Source: an uncultured Lachnospiraceae bacterium
GTDB lineage: Bacteria; Bacillota_A; Clostridia; Lachnospirales; Lachnospiraceae
Length of the DNA: 7,517 bases
Assembly: GCA_947302185.1 (NCBI GenBank)
Contig: CAMYVI010000122.1
Location: 1-7,517 of the forward strand
Reading direction: 5' to 3'
The notes below the pieces were generated by a model that had not been told where the DNA came from, did no database searches, and saw only the letters and a program-made list of their open reading frames with translations. The first letter of the stretch is position 1. Every line of letters begins with the position of its first letter. The translations under genes and the position numbers were made by a program. Positions 6,572 to 7,517 of this stretch are shown in pieces.

Positions 6572-7357
6572 TCAATGATAAAACCGGTATGTCTCTTTCT
6601 GTTCTTTCGGCGGATCTGCCAGCAGCATTTCCGCAAGTTCGATAAATGTCCGGCTCACCGGAAGATCGGGATTCCCTTCAACGACGGTCTTTCCCTGATC
6701 TTCGAAAATGCTGATCTCATCGCTTCTCGGAATATCGGCGACAATCGGAACGCCGATCTTTTCGGCAAACGCCCTCACCTTGCTCTCCTCGTCCGGTATA
6801 TTTCTTCGGTTAACAATAACTCCGCGCACCGTCGCGTAACCCCTGTCTTCAAAATTCTTAACGGCAGTAGAAATATTGTTCGCAGCATAGAGCGCCATCT
6901 TCTCACCGGATGTGACGATCAGCACATCCTCCGCATATCCCTCACGTATCGGAGCTGCAAATCCCCCGCAGACAACATCGCCCAGTACGTCATAAAGTAC
7001 CACATCGGGCTTAATACGGTTAAATACATCCAGCTCTTCCAGCAGATTGAATGTGGCAATGATCCCGCGCCCCGCGCATCCGAGACCGGGCGTAGGGCCT
7101 CCTGTCTCGATACAAAATACACCGCCGAAACCGGTCTTTCCGATATGCTCAAAATCCGGTTCTGTATCATGGTCCCTGTAATAATCCATGACAGGCATAA
7201 GAGGTTCGCCTCCAAGCAGATTGATTGTCGAATCTGCTTTCGGATCGCATCCGATCTGAACGACTTTCTTTCCGAGTACGGCAAACGCTGCAGCCAGATT
7301 CCCGGTCATCGTAGACTTGCCGATTCCGCCCTTCCCGTATATAGCTATTTTCTTCAT
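6572..7357 (-). CDS. NifH-like nitrogenase iron protein (ATP-dependent reductase component)
   Basis: This 261-residue protein belongs to the NifH/BchL/CfbC family of homodimeric, cytoplasmic Fe-S ATPases that pass low-potential electrons to a component 1 partner. The P-loop GKGGIGKST is at residues 8-16 and the switch I-type CDPKADST at 37-44. The two cysteines expected to hold the [4Fe-4S] cluster between subunits are Cys94 (in GLGCAGRG) and Cys130 (in GDVVCGGF). Arg97 corresponds to the arginine that is ADP-ribosylated in true NifH. Length is slightly below the usual 270-295. The start is supported by AGGAGG at 7364-7369, six bases upstream. The two following genes encode component 1-like subunits, so this is probably the first gene of their operon. 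Every family residue expected for activity is present. Family assignment is firm; the physiological partner is inferred from context, and nitrogen fixation is not implied (see the partner subunits). Confidence 0.95.
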   Translation of the reverse strand: MKKIAIYGKGGIGKSTMTGNLAAAFAVLGKKVVQIGCDPKADSTINLLGGEPLMPVMDYYRDHDTEPDFEHIGKTGFGGVFCIETGGPTPGLGCAGRGIIATFNLLEELDVFNRIKPDVVLYDVLGDVVCGGFAAPIREGYAEDVLIVTSGEKMALYAANNISTAVKNFEDRGYATVRGVIVNRRNIPDEESKVRAFAEKIGVPIVADIPRSDEISIFEDQGKTVVEGNPDLPVSRTFIELAEMLLADPPKEQKETYRFYH

Positions 7358-7441
7358 TTTTGTCCTCCTGCTGTCAGTCCCGTCTCAATGAAACGGCTTC
7401 GCGCTCACCCACTTCCTCAGTCGAAATCACATAAGACTGAC
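7358..7441 (-). promoter_or_regulatory. possible structured 5' leader with alternative stems upstream of the NifH-like gene
   Basis: The transcript leader can form a 7-bp stem GUCAGUC/GACUGAC between 7435-7441 and 7373-7379. Immediately inside it is a 7-bp hairpin with a three-base loop (7380-7386 with 7390-7396, one G-U pair). The same upstream strand (7435-7440) can instead pair with GACUGA at 7417-7422 across a 12-base loop. The two pairings are mutually exclusive, as in switching leaders. The downstream arm of the long stem ends three bases before the AGGAGG ribosome binding site. The purine-rich 7397-7416 segment lies in between. I could not match it to a known riboswitch class, and regulation is inferred only from pairing potential. 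Confidence 0.4.
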
Positions 7442-7468
7442 CAATACTTCACGTGGAAAGTTTAAATC

Positions 7469-7517
7469 AAGAACGCCTCGGCGTTCTTGCCGCGCCGCGC
7501 ATGGTGCGAAGCACCTT
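7469..7517. repeat. dispersed palindromic repeat, copy 2 (touches window edge)
   Basis: This 49-base element matches the copy at 1511-1559 at 43 of 49 positions in the same orientation. It contains a perfect inverted pair AAGAACGCC/GGCGTTCTT (7469-7488), a GC-rich core (GCCGCGCCGCGC) and a second hairpin GGTGC-GAA-GCACC (7503-7515). The element may continue past the window. It lies upstream of the NifH-like gene, outside its coding region. Its form suits a small non-coding dispersed repeat or an mRNA hairpin; the first hairpin, with A-rich and T-rich flanks, could also weakly terminate transcription entering from the right. Confidence 0.75.

Noticed and set aside
6572..7357. True nitrogen-fixation nifH
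   Set aside because: The iron protein alone cannot distinguish this, but the partner subunits lack the FeMo-co cysteine and no cofactor-assembly genes are present, so a nitrogen-fixation label is not supported.
7358..7441. Known riboswitch (cobalamin, c-di-GMP, SAM, Ni/Co)
   Set aside because: Short stretches resemble parts of the cobalamin and c-di-GMP consensus (for example GCGAAGCC), but the other required conserved blocks are absent, so no class is assigned.
6521..7465. Long plus-strand open frame of 314 codons
   Set aside because: It lies antisense to the well-supported NifH-like gene, has no recognisable domain or good ribosome binding site, and is a shadow of that gene's codon pattern.

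Overview
The window is a compact, single-direction gene cluster. All six supported genes lie on the minus strand, so transcription runs from the right edge to the left. In that order they are: a NifH-like iron protein (7357-6572), two tandem nitrogenase component 1-like proteins (6516-5242 and 5245-4163), hypF (4119-1600), hypC (1415-1194) and hypD (1089-49). The window stops 48 bases past hypD. Clean AGGAGG-type ribosome binding sites, roughly balanced base composition and an anaerobic gene set suggest an anaerobic Firmicute, for example a gut- or rumen-type Clostridia member. That placement is inference; no phylogenetic marker is present.

The right part (about 4160-7517) encodes a complete two-component nitrogenase-like reductase: an ATP-dependent electron donor homologous to NifH, and two different catalytic-type subunits that should pair as NifD/NifK or BchN/BchB do. 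It is probably not a nitrogenase. The NifD-like subunit has no cysteine at the FeMo-cofactor position, both subunits are short, and no nifB, nifE or nifN is present in the window. The cysteines that would hold the bridging Fe-S cluster are asymmetrically distributed. The substrate is unknown.

The left part (about 1-4119) encodes HypF, HypC and HypD. These make and assemble the Fe(CN)2(CO) group of [NiFe]-hydrogenases: HypF activates carbamoyl phosphate, and HypC-HypD carry the iron centre. hypE, hypA, hypB and hydrogenase subunit genes are not in the window; hypE could begin at or beyond the left edge. hypF starts only 43 bases after the second nitrogenase-like gene, so the reductase and the cyanide/CO-ligand maturation genes look like one transcription unit. 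This linkage is the most interesting aspect of the window.

The non-coding DNA holds several items. There is a possible structured leader with two mutually exclusive stems upstream of the NifH-like gene. A 49-base dispersed palindromic repeat occurs in two direct copies, one at the right edge upstream of the NifH-like gene and one between hypF and hypC, so the pair brackets the nitrogenase-like genes plus hypF. A 19-base exact repeat is shared by the 3' ends of hypC and hypD. A nested stem-loop fills most of the hypC-hypD gap. No gene-free stretch exceeds about 185 bases, and no tRNA, rRNA, CRISPR array or transposase gene was seen.
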